This document shows positions 27,310 through 36,517 of a stretch of 64,000 nt of DNA, in pieces; positions within the stretch are counted from its first letter, which is position 1, and each line of letters opens with the position of its first letter. Source of the stretch: Pirellulaceae bacterium (GTDB lineage Bacteria; Planctomycetota; Planctomycetia; Pirellulales; Pirellulaceae); contig JAHBXT010000002.1 of the NCBI GenBank assembly GCA_019636385.1, positions 372,001-436,000 of the forward strand, written 5' to 3'. The notes beneath the pieces are model-generated. The model was given only the letters and a program-made list of their open reading frames with translations, was not told the origin of the DNA and did not search any database. Made by a program: the position numbers and the translations under genes.

Positions 27310-27380
27310 GGCGCGAGCCGTCCGGTTCTGACGTCCGCAAGGCGGGCACTTTATCCGCAAGGTACCGAACGGCTTGTGCC
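27310..27380. repeat. REP-like palindrome beside the transposase fragment
   Basis: GGCGCGAGCCGTCCGGT (27310-27326) and ACCGAACGGCTTGTGCC (27364-27380) are inverted copies matching at 14 of 17 positions. The spacer itself contains a CCGCAAGG repeat. The position, just upstream of a RAYT fragment, is what is expected for an associated REP-type element. Confidence 0.6.
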
Positions 27381-27753
27381 GTTCCGCTATATCCTCGTCC
27401 ACAATCCAATACGTAATACCCGTCACTTCAACCACGGGATTTTACCAGCAAGACATGAAGCTTTACCGGATGTTTCGGTAGCCGTTGCAATTCGACGGGT
27501 AACAGTTGAACTGCGACAGCCTATTCGACTGCTCCCTCGAAAGTTCGATCTAGGCATCCTGCTCTAACTAACCAGCGTGAATTCAGAGGGTAACCCGCTC
27601 AAGAAAGGTCTAGCGAGCAGCCAGCCCGCTGCCAATCGGTGGGTCTGGGATTACAATCTCACGTTTTGATGATCAGTTCAATTCGTTTTCAGTGAACACC
27701 GATGATGCCGCGATTTTGCGGTGTTGCCTTTGATCAAACCAAGGACCGCCTCG

Positions 27754-28824
27754 ATGACTACGCTTGCCACTCTCGTCAACCACCAAGTCCGCTTGGCCGC
27801 TCGACCGACCGGGTTGCCCACCGATGCCAACTGGCAATTCACCGAGGAGCCGGTGGCCGAGCCGGTCGAAGGCGGTTTACTGGTGAAGGTGCTGGCTCTG
27901 TCGCTCGACCCGGCCATGCGCGGCTGGATGAACGAAGGTAAGAGCTACATCCCACCTGTTGGCCTGGGCGAGGTGATGCGCGCGGGCGGTGTCGGCATCG
28001 TCATCGCGTCAAAACACCCAAGTTACAAGGAAGGTGACATGGTCACCGGCGGCCCCGGTGTACAGGAGTATTGGAACATCGCCCCCGATCGGCTCAAGCA
28101 CTCGGGGTTGGCACACATCGACACGCGTCTAGGGACGGTCAGCCAGTGGCTGAATGTGCTGGGCATGCCCGGAATGACGGGCTACTTCGGGCTTACCGAT
28201 ATCGGCCAGCCCAAAGCCGGCGAGACGCTGCTAGTCTCGGGCGCTGCAGGTGCGGTGGGCCAGACGGTAGGGCAACTGGCCAAGATCAAGGGTCTGCGGA
28301 CTGTTGGCATCGCTGGCGGTCCAGCCAAGTGCCAATGGGTCGTGAACGAGTTGGGCCTGCATGCCTGTATTGACTACAAGGCCCCAGCGCCCCCCGGTGC
28401 CGAGCGCTGGGACGCGGTACGAGAAGGCATAAAGCAACATTGCCCCAATGGAATCGACATCTACTTCGACAACGTCGGTGGCGACATCCTGGATGCGGCG
28501 CTGACACGTATCAATCGCAAGGCGCGCATCGTCATTTGCGGCGCAATCAGCCAGTACAACAACGTCGGCGGTGCCGTGGTGGGGCCGAAGAACTACCTGT
28601 CGCTGCTGGTCAACCGAGCGCGGATGGAAGGCATGGTCGTGTTCGACTATGCCGATCGCTACTCGCAAGCGATCGCCGAGATGGCTGGCTACCTGCAAGA
28701 CGGCCGCATGAAGAGCCGCGAGGATGTGGTTGAAGGCGGAGTGCGAGCGTTCCCCGCCACGCTGCTGAAGCTCTTCACTGGACAAAATTTCGGCAAGCTG
28801 GTGCTAGAGGTTGCCAAGGAATAA
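27754..28824 (+). CDS. CurA-like NADP-dependent oxidoreductase
   Basis: A 356-aa zinc-free medium-chain reductase. The N-terminal domain contains LVKVLALSLDPAMRGWMNEGKSYIPPV and the nucleotide-binding fold has LLVSGAAGAVGQTVGQLAKIKG followed by AGGPAKCQ. IDIYFDNVGGDILDAAL and NYLSLLVNRARMEGMVVFDY are typical of curcumin/2-alkenal reductases and leukotriene B4 dehydrogenase-like enzymes. It reduces activated double bonds with NADPH. The ATG at 27754 is preferred to upstream GTG/TTG codons because the conserved fold starts there. By eye it looks more GC-rich than its neighbours, hinting at transfer. Confidence 0.88.
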   Translation: MTTLATLVNHQVRLAARPTGLPTDANWQFTEEPVAEPVEGGLLVKVLALSLDPAMRGWMNEGKSYIPPVGLGEVMRAGGVGIVIASKHPSYKEGDMVTGGPGVQEYWNIAPDRLKHSGLAHIDTRLGTVSQWLNVLGMPGMTGYFGLTDIGQPKAGETLLVSGAAGAVGQTVGQLAKIKGLRTVGIAGGPAKCQWVVNELGLHACIDYKAPAPPGAERWDAVREGIKQHCPNGIDIYFDNVGGDILDAALTRINRKARIVICGAISQYNNVGGAVVGPKNYLSLLVNRARMEGMVVFDYADRYSQAIAEMAGYLQDGRMKSREDVVEGGVRAFPATLLKLFTGQNFGKLVLEVAKE

Positions 28825-29008
28825 GAAGCCTTAAGATAAAACTTCGCTGGTCACTTTGCCCACGACGTCGGTCAAGCTGGGTGATCTGCGATTTCCAATT
28901 GAGACCGAGCAAAGGAGCAACTTGGGAGCCAAATAGAGTGCCTTGAAAGGTCGAGGGCAAACAACCAGCACCCCAATTGTGTGGTCCTCCGTGCACGCAC
29001 CACGCTGG

Positions 29009-30157
29009 TCATCGTGCTTTTTCGAGAGCTTGTCTCAAAATGGGTTCAAATACATCGGCTTGGCGCATGAACCCCAAATCATTGGCGTGCGACGCATCGG
29101 TGGCTCCTTCGGTATCATCACCATATAAATAGTCCCCAGGAATGTAGAATAGATTCACAGTCGATTCGGCTAACAGCGATTCGTAAGCGGCTCGCAGGGC
29201 TGCGTGATTAGCGGTGTGAAAGGCTTGCTTGGCGGGGGTGATCCAGTCGTTGGTGAATCGCCGATCTTCGACCAGCACAATCGGAGTGTGCGGTCGAACA
29301 CTGCGAATCTGCTTCACGAGCGGCATGCACTTTTGAGTAACTTCTTCAGGCTTCATATTAGGAAGGCAGTCGATCACGTACACGCATGCATCGATTTGAG
29401 TCAAAAAATCACCGACTGCCAAATCCATTCTGCCGTTGCCGGAAAAGCCAAGATTAACCACCGGCACATCGAATCGTCTACCCAGAATTGCCGTGTGTAC
29501 GATTCCGGGGCGGCTAGCACAGGCTCCGTGAGTAATGCTGGTACCGTAAAACACAATAGGCCGCTGACGCGGTGCCAGACCTTCGAACTCTGAACCTTTA
29601 ACCACACCGATATTCAAGTACTCGACACCGTTATACAGTGGCAAGTAGGCTGCGTACTCGCGCAGGCCCGGGGCCAGACCACTGATGACTTCGACCAGAA
29701 CCTCTTGAGTATCGGGTTTGGCGACTTGCACCCACTTCCACTTCCCCGCTTCGTTGCGCGCATACAGATCAACTCCACTCACCCCGGTGGCAGCCATGTG
29801 CGGCATGCTTAAACGCGACCTGGTCAGCTTGTACTGGACGTAAATCGATCGAGAATTCGTGCGAAAGCGAACCAGCATGCCTGCGCTATCGCGGCTAAGA
29901 CTCCACACCGCGTCGGTCACTTTGCCTTCAGCCGATTTTGGCAAGCGATCAAACCAACTAATTCTCTCCTGATCAGGCAGTATTCGGCCTTCGATTCCCC
30001 ACTTGGATACATCATGCCAGTCCAAGTCTGTTCGGCCAGCTCTCTGGCTAGCGGCCATGGCCGGATCGAGCTTCGATAAATCTAGTGTCTCCTGCCCCGT
30101 TAAAGGAGCGGCTGCAATGACCAGCACAAGCGGAACAACTCTAAATATAAGATTCAC
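29009..30157 (-). CDS. SGNH/GDSL-family hydrolase
   Basis: A 382-aa exported hydrolase. The leader is MNLIFRVVPLVLVIAAAPLTGQ. The first half is a beta-rich accessory domain. The second half is an SGNH esterase: nucleophile in YGTSITHGACASRPG, block II NLGFSGNGRMD (Gly, then Asn) and the late DASHANDLGF with the Asp-His pair. Likely substrates are acyl or acetyl esters of carbohydrates. It is divergent from a sulfatase gene, which suits joint use on decorated polysaccharides. The start codon is GTG. Confidence 0.85.
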   Translation of the reverse strand: MNLIFRVVPLVLVIAAAPLTGQETLDLSKLDPAMAASQRAGRTDLDWHDVSKWGIEGRILPDQERISWFDRLPKSAEGKVTDAVWSLSRDSAGMLVRFRTNSRSIYVQYKLTRSRLSMPHMAATGVSGVDLYARNEAGKWKWVQVAKPDTQEVLVEVISGLAPGLREYAAYLPLYNGVEYLNIGVVKGSEFEGLAPRQRPIVFYGTSITHGACASRPGIVHTAILGRRFDVPVVNLGFSGNGRMDLAVGDFLTQIDACVYVIDCLPNMKPEEVTQKCMPLVKQIRSVRPHTPIVLVEDRRFTNDWITPAKQAFHTANHAALRAAYESLLAESTVNLFYIPGDYLYGDDTEGATDASHANDLGFMRQADVFEPILRQALEKAR

Positions 30158-30240
30158 AGTGATTGCCTTTCACTCAGTCGTTCTTCCAGCTACGATATGG
30201 CCGAGCAATGATTCTACAGGCATTCCGAAAGCGTGGCACC

Positions 30241-31887
30241 ATGTCTGAAGAGCAAGTCCAGCAGCGTATTAAACGGCCTCAAATGGCAGCCGAGAACAGT
30301 CGGCGTACATCTCAGTCCATGTGCAGATCGAATTATGGCATCAGCCGTCAAACTCCCGGCTTTGCGGTTGGGAATACGATGGTCATTTGTCTGCTGACAG
30401 CGACGCTAATTTCTGCCGCTTCGCTCCGTGCCGCAGACTCAAGTAGGCCGAACATTGTCATCTTGTACGCGGACGACATGGGCTACGGTGACTTGGGGGC
30501 GAACAACTCGGCTTCGAAGATTCCTACGCCGAATCTGGACAGGTTGGCTGCTACAGGCTTGCGTTTTACCGATGGGCATTCCTCTTCCGGTATCTGCTCT
30601 CCCTCACGCTATGCGATGCTCACGGGCCGGCACCACTGGCGTGACTTTCATGACATTGTCGGAGCCCTGGGAGCCTCTGTATTCAAGGAGGGTCAGCTCA
30701 CTCTGCCACAAATGCTACGGGAGAAAGGCTATGCCACGGCTTGTATCGGCAAGTGGCACCTTGGTTGGGACTGGGACGCCATTCGACGGCTCGGAACGAA
30801 AAAGAACTCTATCCAACCTCAGGACTTTAACTGGACCAAACCGGTACCCGGTGGACCGCTAGACCATGGATTCGACCACTATTTTGGAGACGACGTAATC
30901 AATTTTCCGCCCTACGCTTGGATCGACGGCCGTAAACTGCTGCGAACGCCCGACGCGGTCATCGATGGCAACTTCAAGGCACCCACCAAAGAGGGTAAGT
31001 GGGAGGCTCGGCCCGGTCCAGCCCTGGCTGACTGGGACTTTTACCAGGTACTACCCACGTTGACGCAGCGATGCGTCGATTTTGTGCTCTCCCGTAAAGA
31101 GAAGCAGCAGCCTTTTTTGTTGTATGTTCCTTTTCCATCACCTCACGCGCCGATCATCCCGAATGATGAGTTTGACGGAAAATCGCTGGCCGGTCCATTT
31201 GGTGATTTTGTTTTTCAGACAGATGATGCCTGCGGACGCATTCTCAATGCTATCGAAGACATCGGACAAAGTGAAAACACCATCATCATCTTCACCTCCG
31301 ACAATGGCCCTGAGAACTACGCCTACGCACGCGACGAGAAATACGATCATTGGTCATCGGCTCCCTTTCGAGGTCTGAAACGCGACATTTACGAAGGCGG
31401 ACATCACGTCCCGTTTCTTATCCGCTGGCCGGGCGTCACTCAGCCGGGCAGCCTGTCAGATGCATTGATTTCACAGGTTGATCTCATGGCAACCTTTGCT
31501 GCCCTGCTCCACTACGAACTACCCAATGATTCCGCTGAAGACTCGCACAATTTTCTGCCCTACCTGAGCGGGCAGTCAGAGCAAGGACCGCGCACGTCGA
31601 TAGTCCACAATACCCAAAAGGACCACTATGCTTTGCGAGATGGTGATTGGCTGCTGATTGACGCCAGATCAGGCTACACAGGGCATAAAGCACCAGACGG
31701 ATGGAAAGCCAAGCACGGACACCCGGCGGAAGATGAACTGCCAGTCGAACTCTATCACCTGAAGGAAGACATTGGCCAGCGTCACAACCTGGCCGCCCAG
31801 CACCCACAGCGTGTCGAGTGCATGCAAACGTTGCTAAAAAGTATCCGCGCTCAAGGATATTCGGCTCCGCGCCTGGCGATGCCATGA
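30241..31887 (+). CDS. Sulfatase, CSPSR type
   Basis: A 548-aa sulfatase from the ATG at 30241 (frame open to 30163). About 55 polar residues precede the hydrophobic leader (TMVICLLTATLISAASLRA), so the true start may be nearer 30379. Core motifs are NIVILYADDMGYGDLG, formylglycine motif CSPSRYAMLTGRHH, CIGKWHLGWDWD, FTSDNGP and YEGGHHVPF. Its Cys requires formylglycine maturation. It is divergent from the SGNH hydrolase and followed by a ceramidase-like gene, suggesting one glycoconjugate-degrading set. Confidence 0.92.
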   Translation: MSEEQVQQRIKRPQMAAENSRRTSQSMCRSNYGISRQTPGFAVGNTMVICLLTATLISAASLRAADSSRPNIVILYADDMGYGDLGANNSASKIPTPNLDRLAATGLRFTDGHSSSGICSPSRYAMLTGRHHWRDFHDIVGALGASVFKEGQLTLPQMLREKGYATACIGKWHLGWDWDAIRRLGTKKNSIQPQDFNWTKPVPGGPLDHGFDHYFGDDVINFPPYAWIDGRKLLRTPDAVIDGNFKAPTKEGKWEARPGPALADWDFYQVLPTLTQRCVDFVLSRKEKQQPFLLYVPFPSPHAPIIPNDEFDGKSLAGPFGDFVFQTDDACGRILNAIEDIGQSENTIIIFTSDNGPENYAYARDEKYDHWSSAPFRGLKRDIYEGGHHVPFLIRWPGVTQPGSLSDALISQVDLMATFAALLHYELPNDSAEDSHNFLPYLSGQSEQGPRTSIVHNTQKDHYALRDGDWLLIDARSGYTGHKAPDGWKAKHGHPAEDELPVELYHLKEDIGQRHNLAAQHPQRVECMQTLLKSIRAQGYSAPRLAMP

Positions 31888-32081
31888 TCGTAGGCGGCAG
31901 CCTCGTTTGTGCCGGATGCTGAGATTCTCCAGGGTTCCTCTGGGCTTGGCAGACGCCGACTTGGTCTTGGAAATACTAAGAGAACTATACGCAACTCCAT
32001 CCGCGACAGAGCATTGCGGCGAGTTGTTGTGGACGAATTCATCATGTAAACTGCCTTCGCACACCTCTGGAGTTGTTAACC

Positions 32082-33425
32082 ATGAAATATTCTTCGAGCC
32101 CAAATTTCGCATCGCGACTTGTGGCATGGCTTAGCTTCTCCGTTGCTGTCTTGACTGCAACGCAGGGCAGAACGGAAGCCCCGATACCGTTCGAAGCTGG
32201 TCTGGCAGTGCGGGACATTACGCCTGATCCTCAGTTGTTTCATGTTCCGCTGGGCGGCTACGGCGAGCGCATGAATGCGCCGGCCGAGGGGATTCATGAT
32301 AGCACCATGGCCAAGGCGCTGATGCTCCGTCAGGGTGATAAAAAGTTTGCGCTGGTCACGTTGGACCTACTGGGTGTGCCGCGTTCTTTGCGTGACGAAG
32401 TCATCGCACGCATCGCCGATACAGGTATTGATTCGAGCAATTTGATGTTGGCCGCCAGTCATACGCATGCTTCCGTCGAGATGGCGGCTATGAATCGCGC
32501 CAATGTATTTGGCAATGCAGCGATCGGGATTTTCGATGAGCGACTGCTGGTGTATACGGCCGATAAGATTGCCGAAGCGATTCAGGCAGCAGATAAGAGT
32601 TATGTGCCGGTCCAAGCTGGCACGGCATCGATCGAACTGCCGGGGATGAACCGCAATCGACGCGGCGGCAAACTGACTGACAACGAAATGACGGTCCTGA
32701 GGCTAGACAGATTAGATGGTTCACCGCTAGTAGTTCATGTGAACTATACGGCGCACCCAACTTACATGACCGCCAAGGTGATGCAGTTGTCGGCCGGTTG
32801 GCCTGGCTACCTGCAGCGTACAATGGAGTCAATCCTGCCAGGGACGACCTGTATGTACTCCAACGGGGCTGAAGGCGATGTGGCACCTGCTGGTGGCCAG
32901 GGGAATACTCCTTTTGAAAGGGCAGAGTCCTACGGCCAGCGACTGGCAGCGCACGCGGTGGACTTAGTTAAGACCATTCAAACTCGCCCGGTCAGCCGCT
33001 TTGCCTTTCGGACGCTCACCTTGACGTTGCCGGAGAGAAAGGTTCCCAAGGCGCTCATGCAGTCGGCTGGACCAGAATATGGATTGAACGAAGAGAATAT
33101 TATGCAGGTGGTCAACGCAATGGCACCGGAAACTTCGTATCTTGGCGTCCTGCAGATTGACGATTTTCTTGCAGTGTCCATTCCAGGTGAAATGACCTCT
33201 GTCTTGGGGCTTCGGATCAAGCAATCGCTTCGCCAGCTTGGCGCCAAGCGGCCTGTGATAGTTGGCCTAGGCAATGAGTGGATCAGCTACATGCTGGACA
33301 GTGACGAGTACCACGCAGGCGGCTACGAACCGGGCGTTTCTTTCTACGGCGAAACTCTTGGGCCAGAAGTTGTTCGTCAAGCTATTGAAGCCAGCCAGGG
33401 GCTTATGGAACTGAGTGAGCGATAG
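32082..33425 (+). CDS. Neutral ceramidase-like exported protein
   Basis: A 447-aa protein with a leader (VAWLSFSVAVLTATQG). The N-terminal domain resembles neutral/alkaline non-lysosomal ceramidase: GLAVRDITPDPQ, PLGGYGER, ALVTLDLLGV, AASHTHAS and FSNGAEGDVAP-like sequence (YSNGAEGDVAPAG). His residues of SHTH and AHPTYM could bind zinc. It is shorter than full ceramidases and lacks an evident C-terminal domain. In planctomycetes such proteins are often annotated as ceramidase-like but act on unknown amides. It sits between two sulfatase genes. Confidence 0.82.
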   Translation: MKYSSSPNFASRLVAWLSFSVAVLTATQGRTEAPIPFEAGLAVRDITPDPQLFHVPLGGYGERMNAPAEGIHDSTMAKALMLRQGDKKFALVTLDLLGVPRSLRDEVIARIADTGIDSSNLMLAASHTHASVEMAAMNRANVFGNAAIGIFDERLLVYTADKIAEAIQAADKSYVPVQAGTASIELPGMNRNRRGGKLTDNEMTVLRLDRLDGSPLVVHVNYTAHPTYMTAKVMQLSAGWPGYLQRTMESILPGTTCMYSNGAEGDVAPAGGQGNTPFERAESYGQRLAAHAVDLVKTIQTRPVSRFAFRTLTLTLPERKVPKALMQSAGPEYGLNEENIMQVVNAMAPETSYLGVLQIDDFLAVSIPGEMTSVLGLRIKQSLRQLGAKRPVIVGLGNEWISYMLDSDEYHAGGYEPGVSFYGETLGPEVVRQAIEASQGLMELSER

Positions 33426-33548
33426 GGCGCCCGCCTCGGAAAGCACAGCCGCACAGACGCTACCTGCCAGCTACCAGCAATTGCAGTTCGATGGTTGTGA
33501 TTGGTGCAGGCCGTTTTCATAGTGAATCGACCCTGTCTTAGCGGTAGC

Positions 33549-34940
33549 TCAGAACTGAGCGGAAGCGGCTTGGGCTTTGCGATTATTCAGGAACTCTCTC
33601 ATCTCACCCAGCTTCGCAGCATACTCAGACTCGCCTGCGACGTTCGTGTTTTCCAGTGGATCGCGCGACAGGTCATACAACATCTCGGACTTACCACCTT
33701 GGTAGCAGGTATAAGTGAATTGATCCGTGATGACCGCGTCTCCGGATTGGAACCGACTGTACGCGACTTCGCGATGGCGGCGTTCAGGATGGTCAAGTAG
33801 TTCGGTGAAGCTGCGGCCTTGGACGGATTCCGGAATGGCGATACCGGTCAGCATGCAAAGAGTTGGGAAGAGGTCGATGGTTTCAACCAGCGCCGCCGAA
33901 CTTCCGGCCTTTTTGCCAGGCACTTTCACGATCAGGGGGATGCGCATGGCGAGGTGCATGGTGTTGTGTTTCCCCCAGAAGCCATGCTCGCCCAGATGCC
34001 AGCCGTGATCGCCCCACAGGACAATGATGGTGCTATCCGCCAACCCCAGTCGATTCAGTTCGGCCAGCACATCTCCGATCAGCTTGTCTATGTAACTGGT
34101 GCAGGCCAGATAGCCATGTCGCATCAGACGATGGAAGTCATCAGAGTCCTCGTCAAAGTCGGCCAGATGATAACTACGGAACTCGCCGCTGCCCTTGAGC
34201 TGTGTCGGTGCGTTCTGGGGTGGCTGCCGATTATCGGCGATGTCGATTTCGTCGCGTAGGTAGAGGTCCCAGTATTTTTTCGGAGCATAAAACGGTAGGT
34301 GTGGTTTCAAAAAGCCACAAGCTAGAAAAAACGGCTGACCGCTTTGTTTCAGTCGCCGCAAGTCGTCGATCGTCTTGATAGCGATCTGTCCGTCATGGTA
34401 GGCGTCGTCGGGCACATCGGGGAACTCGAAAATACGTCCGCGTTCCTTAGTTGAGCGTTGTCGCATGGTTTCCAAATCGTGGCTGTTCTTAGTGTTGCTT
34501 GGTCGCCACGCGGGCTGGCTCCAACTTCTCTCGCTCGTGTCGCCTGTATGGTGGAAAACCTTGCCGTTGGACAGCGTCGTATAGCCAGCCTGCCTGAATA
34601 CTTGAGGCAGTGTAGCGGCATTGGGCGCATCGATATCGACACGACTATCGAAATTCACGAACCGTTTGGGTGTCGGTAGGATGCTGGTCATCAACGCAGC
34701 CCGCGAGGCGCCGCAAACCGGCACTTGGCAATAGGCACGTTCGAATCGGACGCCTAAAGCTGCCAATTGGTCGATGTGAGGTGTTCGGGCCTGCGTATCG
34801 CCATAACAACCAAGCTCCGGTCGCAGATCATCAACGGCGATGAAGAGCACGTTGGGTGGTCCCGCAGCTAGCTCGGCTGTAAGTCCCGCGGCGGAACAAG
34901 CCAAGAACGCGAGCAGTATCAGATACTTTGTCAGTTGCAT
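33549..34940 (-). CDS. Iduronate-2-sulfatase-type sulfatase
   Basis: A 463-aa exported sulfatase. Leader MQLTKYLILLAFLACSAAG; metal motif NVLFIAVDDLRPELGCYGD; formylglycine motif CGASRAALMTS; then ACGFLKPHLPFYAPKKYWDLY, LWGDHGWHLGEHGFWGKH and the late YDLSRDPLENTNVAGE. FLKPHLPF and GDHGWHLGEH are hallmarks of the iduronate-2-sulfatase group. Likely action is removal of 2-O-sulfates from uronic acids or similar sugars. Confidence 0.92.
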   Translation of the reverse strand: MQLTKYLILLAFLACSAAGLTAELAAGPPNVLFIAVDDLRPELGCYGDTQARTPHIDQLAALGVRFERAYCQVPVCGASRAALMTSILPTPKRFVNFDSRVDIDAPNAATLPQVFRQAGYTTLSNGKVFHHTGDTSERSWSQPAWRPSNTKNSHDLETMRQRSTKERGRIFEFPDVPDDAYHDGQIAIKTIDDLRRLKQSGQPFFLACGFLKPHLPFYAPKKYWDLYLRDEIDIADNRQPPQNAPTQLKGSGEFRSYHLADFDEDSDDFHRLMRHGYLACTSYIDKLIGDVLAELNRLGLADSTIIVLWGDHGWHLGEHGFWGKHNTMHLAMRIPLIVKVPGKKAGSSAALVETIDLFPTLCMLTGIAIPESVQGRSFTELLDHPERRHREVAYSRFQSGDAVITDQFTYTCYQGGKSEMLYDLSRDPLENTNVAGESEYAAKLGEMREFLNNRKAQAASAQF

Positions 34941-35286
34941 AAATATGAATCGCCAGAATTAGATGAAAGGTGCTACAGAAATCCAGGGTCTCATGAGTCG
35001 CATCGATGCCTCTTCGCCAACTGCTCCGAATTGAAGGCCACCAATAATAGGTTTGATGTTAGCGTCTGTCGGCTGGCGACTGACGAGGAATCATCCAACA
35101 CGACAGATGTTGTCGCATGCGCTTCCAGCTTGTGCCCTACAAATAGCGGATGGGATTCTGGATGAGTGTATCAGGGAAGGTTTGCACATACGAGGGTATA
35201 GTAGCTGATGATGCGTGGTCCTAAGGCGGTTCATCGGTTAGAGTAATTGACTCCTAACCGTCATAATGTTGTTAGTGAGTAAGCCA
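34941..35286. other. Divergent control region between sulfatase and sialidase genes
   Basis: About 345 bases with no supported gene. CGGTTAG (35235-35241) and CTAACCG (35254-35260) form a perfect 7-base dyad overlapping a TTGACT box (35247-35252), a possible controlled promoter for the sialidase gene. Confidence 0.4.
35235..35260. promoter_or_regulatory. Dyad overlapping a -35-like box before the sialidase gene
   Basis: CGGTTAG and CTAACCG arms flank a 12-base centre containing TTGACT. It ends about 26 bases before the preferred start codon, so a bound regulator would block transcription. The -10 box is weak. Confidence 0.35.
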
Positions 35287-36447
35287 ATGAAATGGTATTG
35301 TTTCGTAGGGGCCCTGTGCTGGTTGGCTGGTTTAGCAAGCGCAAACGACAACTCTCTGCAGAGTGTCGAGTTGTTTCCACCGGGCCTGGGCGGCGTGGCG
35401 CGCTATCGCATTCCCGGCCTGGTTGTGACGGAGCGCGGTACGATTCTGGCGTACTGCGAAGCCCGACGCAACGACAGCCAGGACTGGGGAGAAATCGAAA
35501 TACACCTGCGACGTTCAGTCGATGGTGGGAAGAGCTGGCAACCGACTCAACATATCGCCCACCACGGTCAACGTATTGAGGGAAATCCTCGAAACAAAGC
35601 CTCTGGACAGCACGAGCAAACAGTAAACAACCCCGTAGCCATTGTGGATGCGAAGTCTGGAGAGATTCAGTTTCTCTACTGTGTCAACTATGCACGTTGT
35701 TTTTCCATGACCAGCGGCGACGACGGCCAGACCTGGAGCGTTCCGAGGGAGATTACCCATGCGTTTGAACCGTTCCGCGCTAAGTACGACTGGAAAGTCA
35801 TCGCTACCGGACCAGGGCACGGAATTCAGTTGGCTAGCGGGCGGCTGGTCGTTCCGATCTGGCTGGCCTATGGAGCCGTTGGAGACCATGCACCATCAGC
35901 CTGTGGCACAATCTTTAGCGACGATCATGGCCACAGCTGGGTGGCTGGCGATATCGCAGTGCCTAACGCAGGTGAATTCGGCAATCCCAACGAGTCCGCT
36001 TTGGCGACGCTGGCGGATGGTCGCGTCATAATGGTCACGCGCAGCGTTTCGAAACCCAATCGCAAGATCATTTCGACCAGTTTGGACGGGGCCACGCAGT
36101 GGAGTCAGCCCACATTTCACCAGCAACTCTGGGAGCCAATTTGTATGGCTGGCATTGTGGCATATCCCTCAGCACCCGGGATGCTGCTGTTCTCCAATCC
36201 GCACAGTTTGGCTTTGGACGCCAATGGAAATGAGAAGCCGGCCGGCAGGGGAAAACGCAAGAATCTGTCGGTCAAGCTCAGTCGAGATGGTGGTGTGACA
36301 TGGCCAGTAAACAAGACGCTAGATGCAGGTCCCAGTGCCTATAGCGATTTGGCTGTGATGCCCGACGGCAGTATTCTCTGTCTGTATGAAGCCGATCAGT
36401 CGCTTGTATTGTCCCGCTTTAAACTTGAATGGCTAACTGCCCCTTGA
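35287..36447 (+). CDS. Exo-alpha-sialidase (BNR/Asp-box)
   Basis: A 386-aa exported glycosidase. After the leader (KWYCFVGALCWLAGLASA) come the active-site Arg motif RYRIPGLVVT and repeated Asp boxes: RSVDGGKSW, TSGDDGQTW, SDDHGHSW and SRDGGVTW. NPNESALATLADGRVIM carries the conserved Glu region, and SAYSDLAVMPDGSILCLYE the late Tyr and Glu. It releases terminal sialic acids or related sugars. It is divergent from the iduronate-type sulfatase gene. The ATG at 35287 puts a signal peptide directly at the start. Confidence 0.9.
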   Translation: MKWYCFVGALCWLAGLASANDNSLQSVELFPPGLGGVARYRIPGLVVTERGTILAYCEARRNDSQDWGEIEIHLRRSVDGGKSWQPTQHIAHHGQRIEGNPRNKASGQHEQTVNNPVAIVDAKSGEIQFLYCVNYARCFSMTSGDDGQTWSVPREITHAFEPFRAKYDWKVIATGPGHGIQLASGRLVVPIWLAYGAVGDHAPSACGTIFSDDHGHSWVAGDIAVPNAGEFGNPNESALATLADGRVIMVTRSVSKPNRKIISTSLDGATQWSQPTFHQQLWEPICMAGIVAYPSAPGMLLFSNPHSLALDANGNEKPAGRGKRKNLSVKLSRDGGVTWPVNKTLDAGPSAYSDLAVMPDGSILCLYEADQSLVLSRFKLEWLTAP

Positions 36448-36475
36448 ACCTGCCCGGGCACACGACCCGCAATTT

Positions 36476-36517
36476 AGGTTGGCTGGTGATGCAAGTCAAC
36501 GGTGGACTTGTCAACCT
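36476..36517. terminator. Nested hairpin between convergent genes
   Basis: An outer stem AGGTTG (36476-36481)/CAACCT (36512-36517) encloses an inner stem CAAGTC (36492-36497)/GACTTG (36505-36510). It covers the gap and stop codon between the sialidase and FAD oxidoreductase genes and may end both transcripts. Confidence 0.35.

Larger units (their letters stand above)
26975..27753. other. Non-coding region with transposase remnant
   Basis: About 780 bases with no intact gene. It holds a hairpin at 27112-27131 (AGTGTAC and GTACACT around TCTTCG), a truncated REP-associated transposase (27200-27277) and a REP-like palindrome (27310-27380). Short frames at 27247-27435 and 27376-27567 show no domain. 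Confidence 0.5.

Noticed and set aside
27376..27567. 63-aa plus-strand frame next to the RAYT remnant
   Set aside because: No similarity to known proteins; it overlaps the palindrome.
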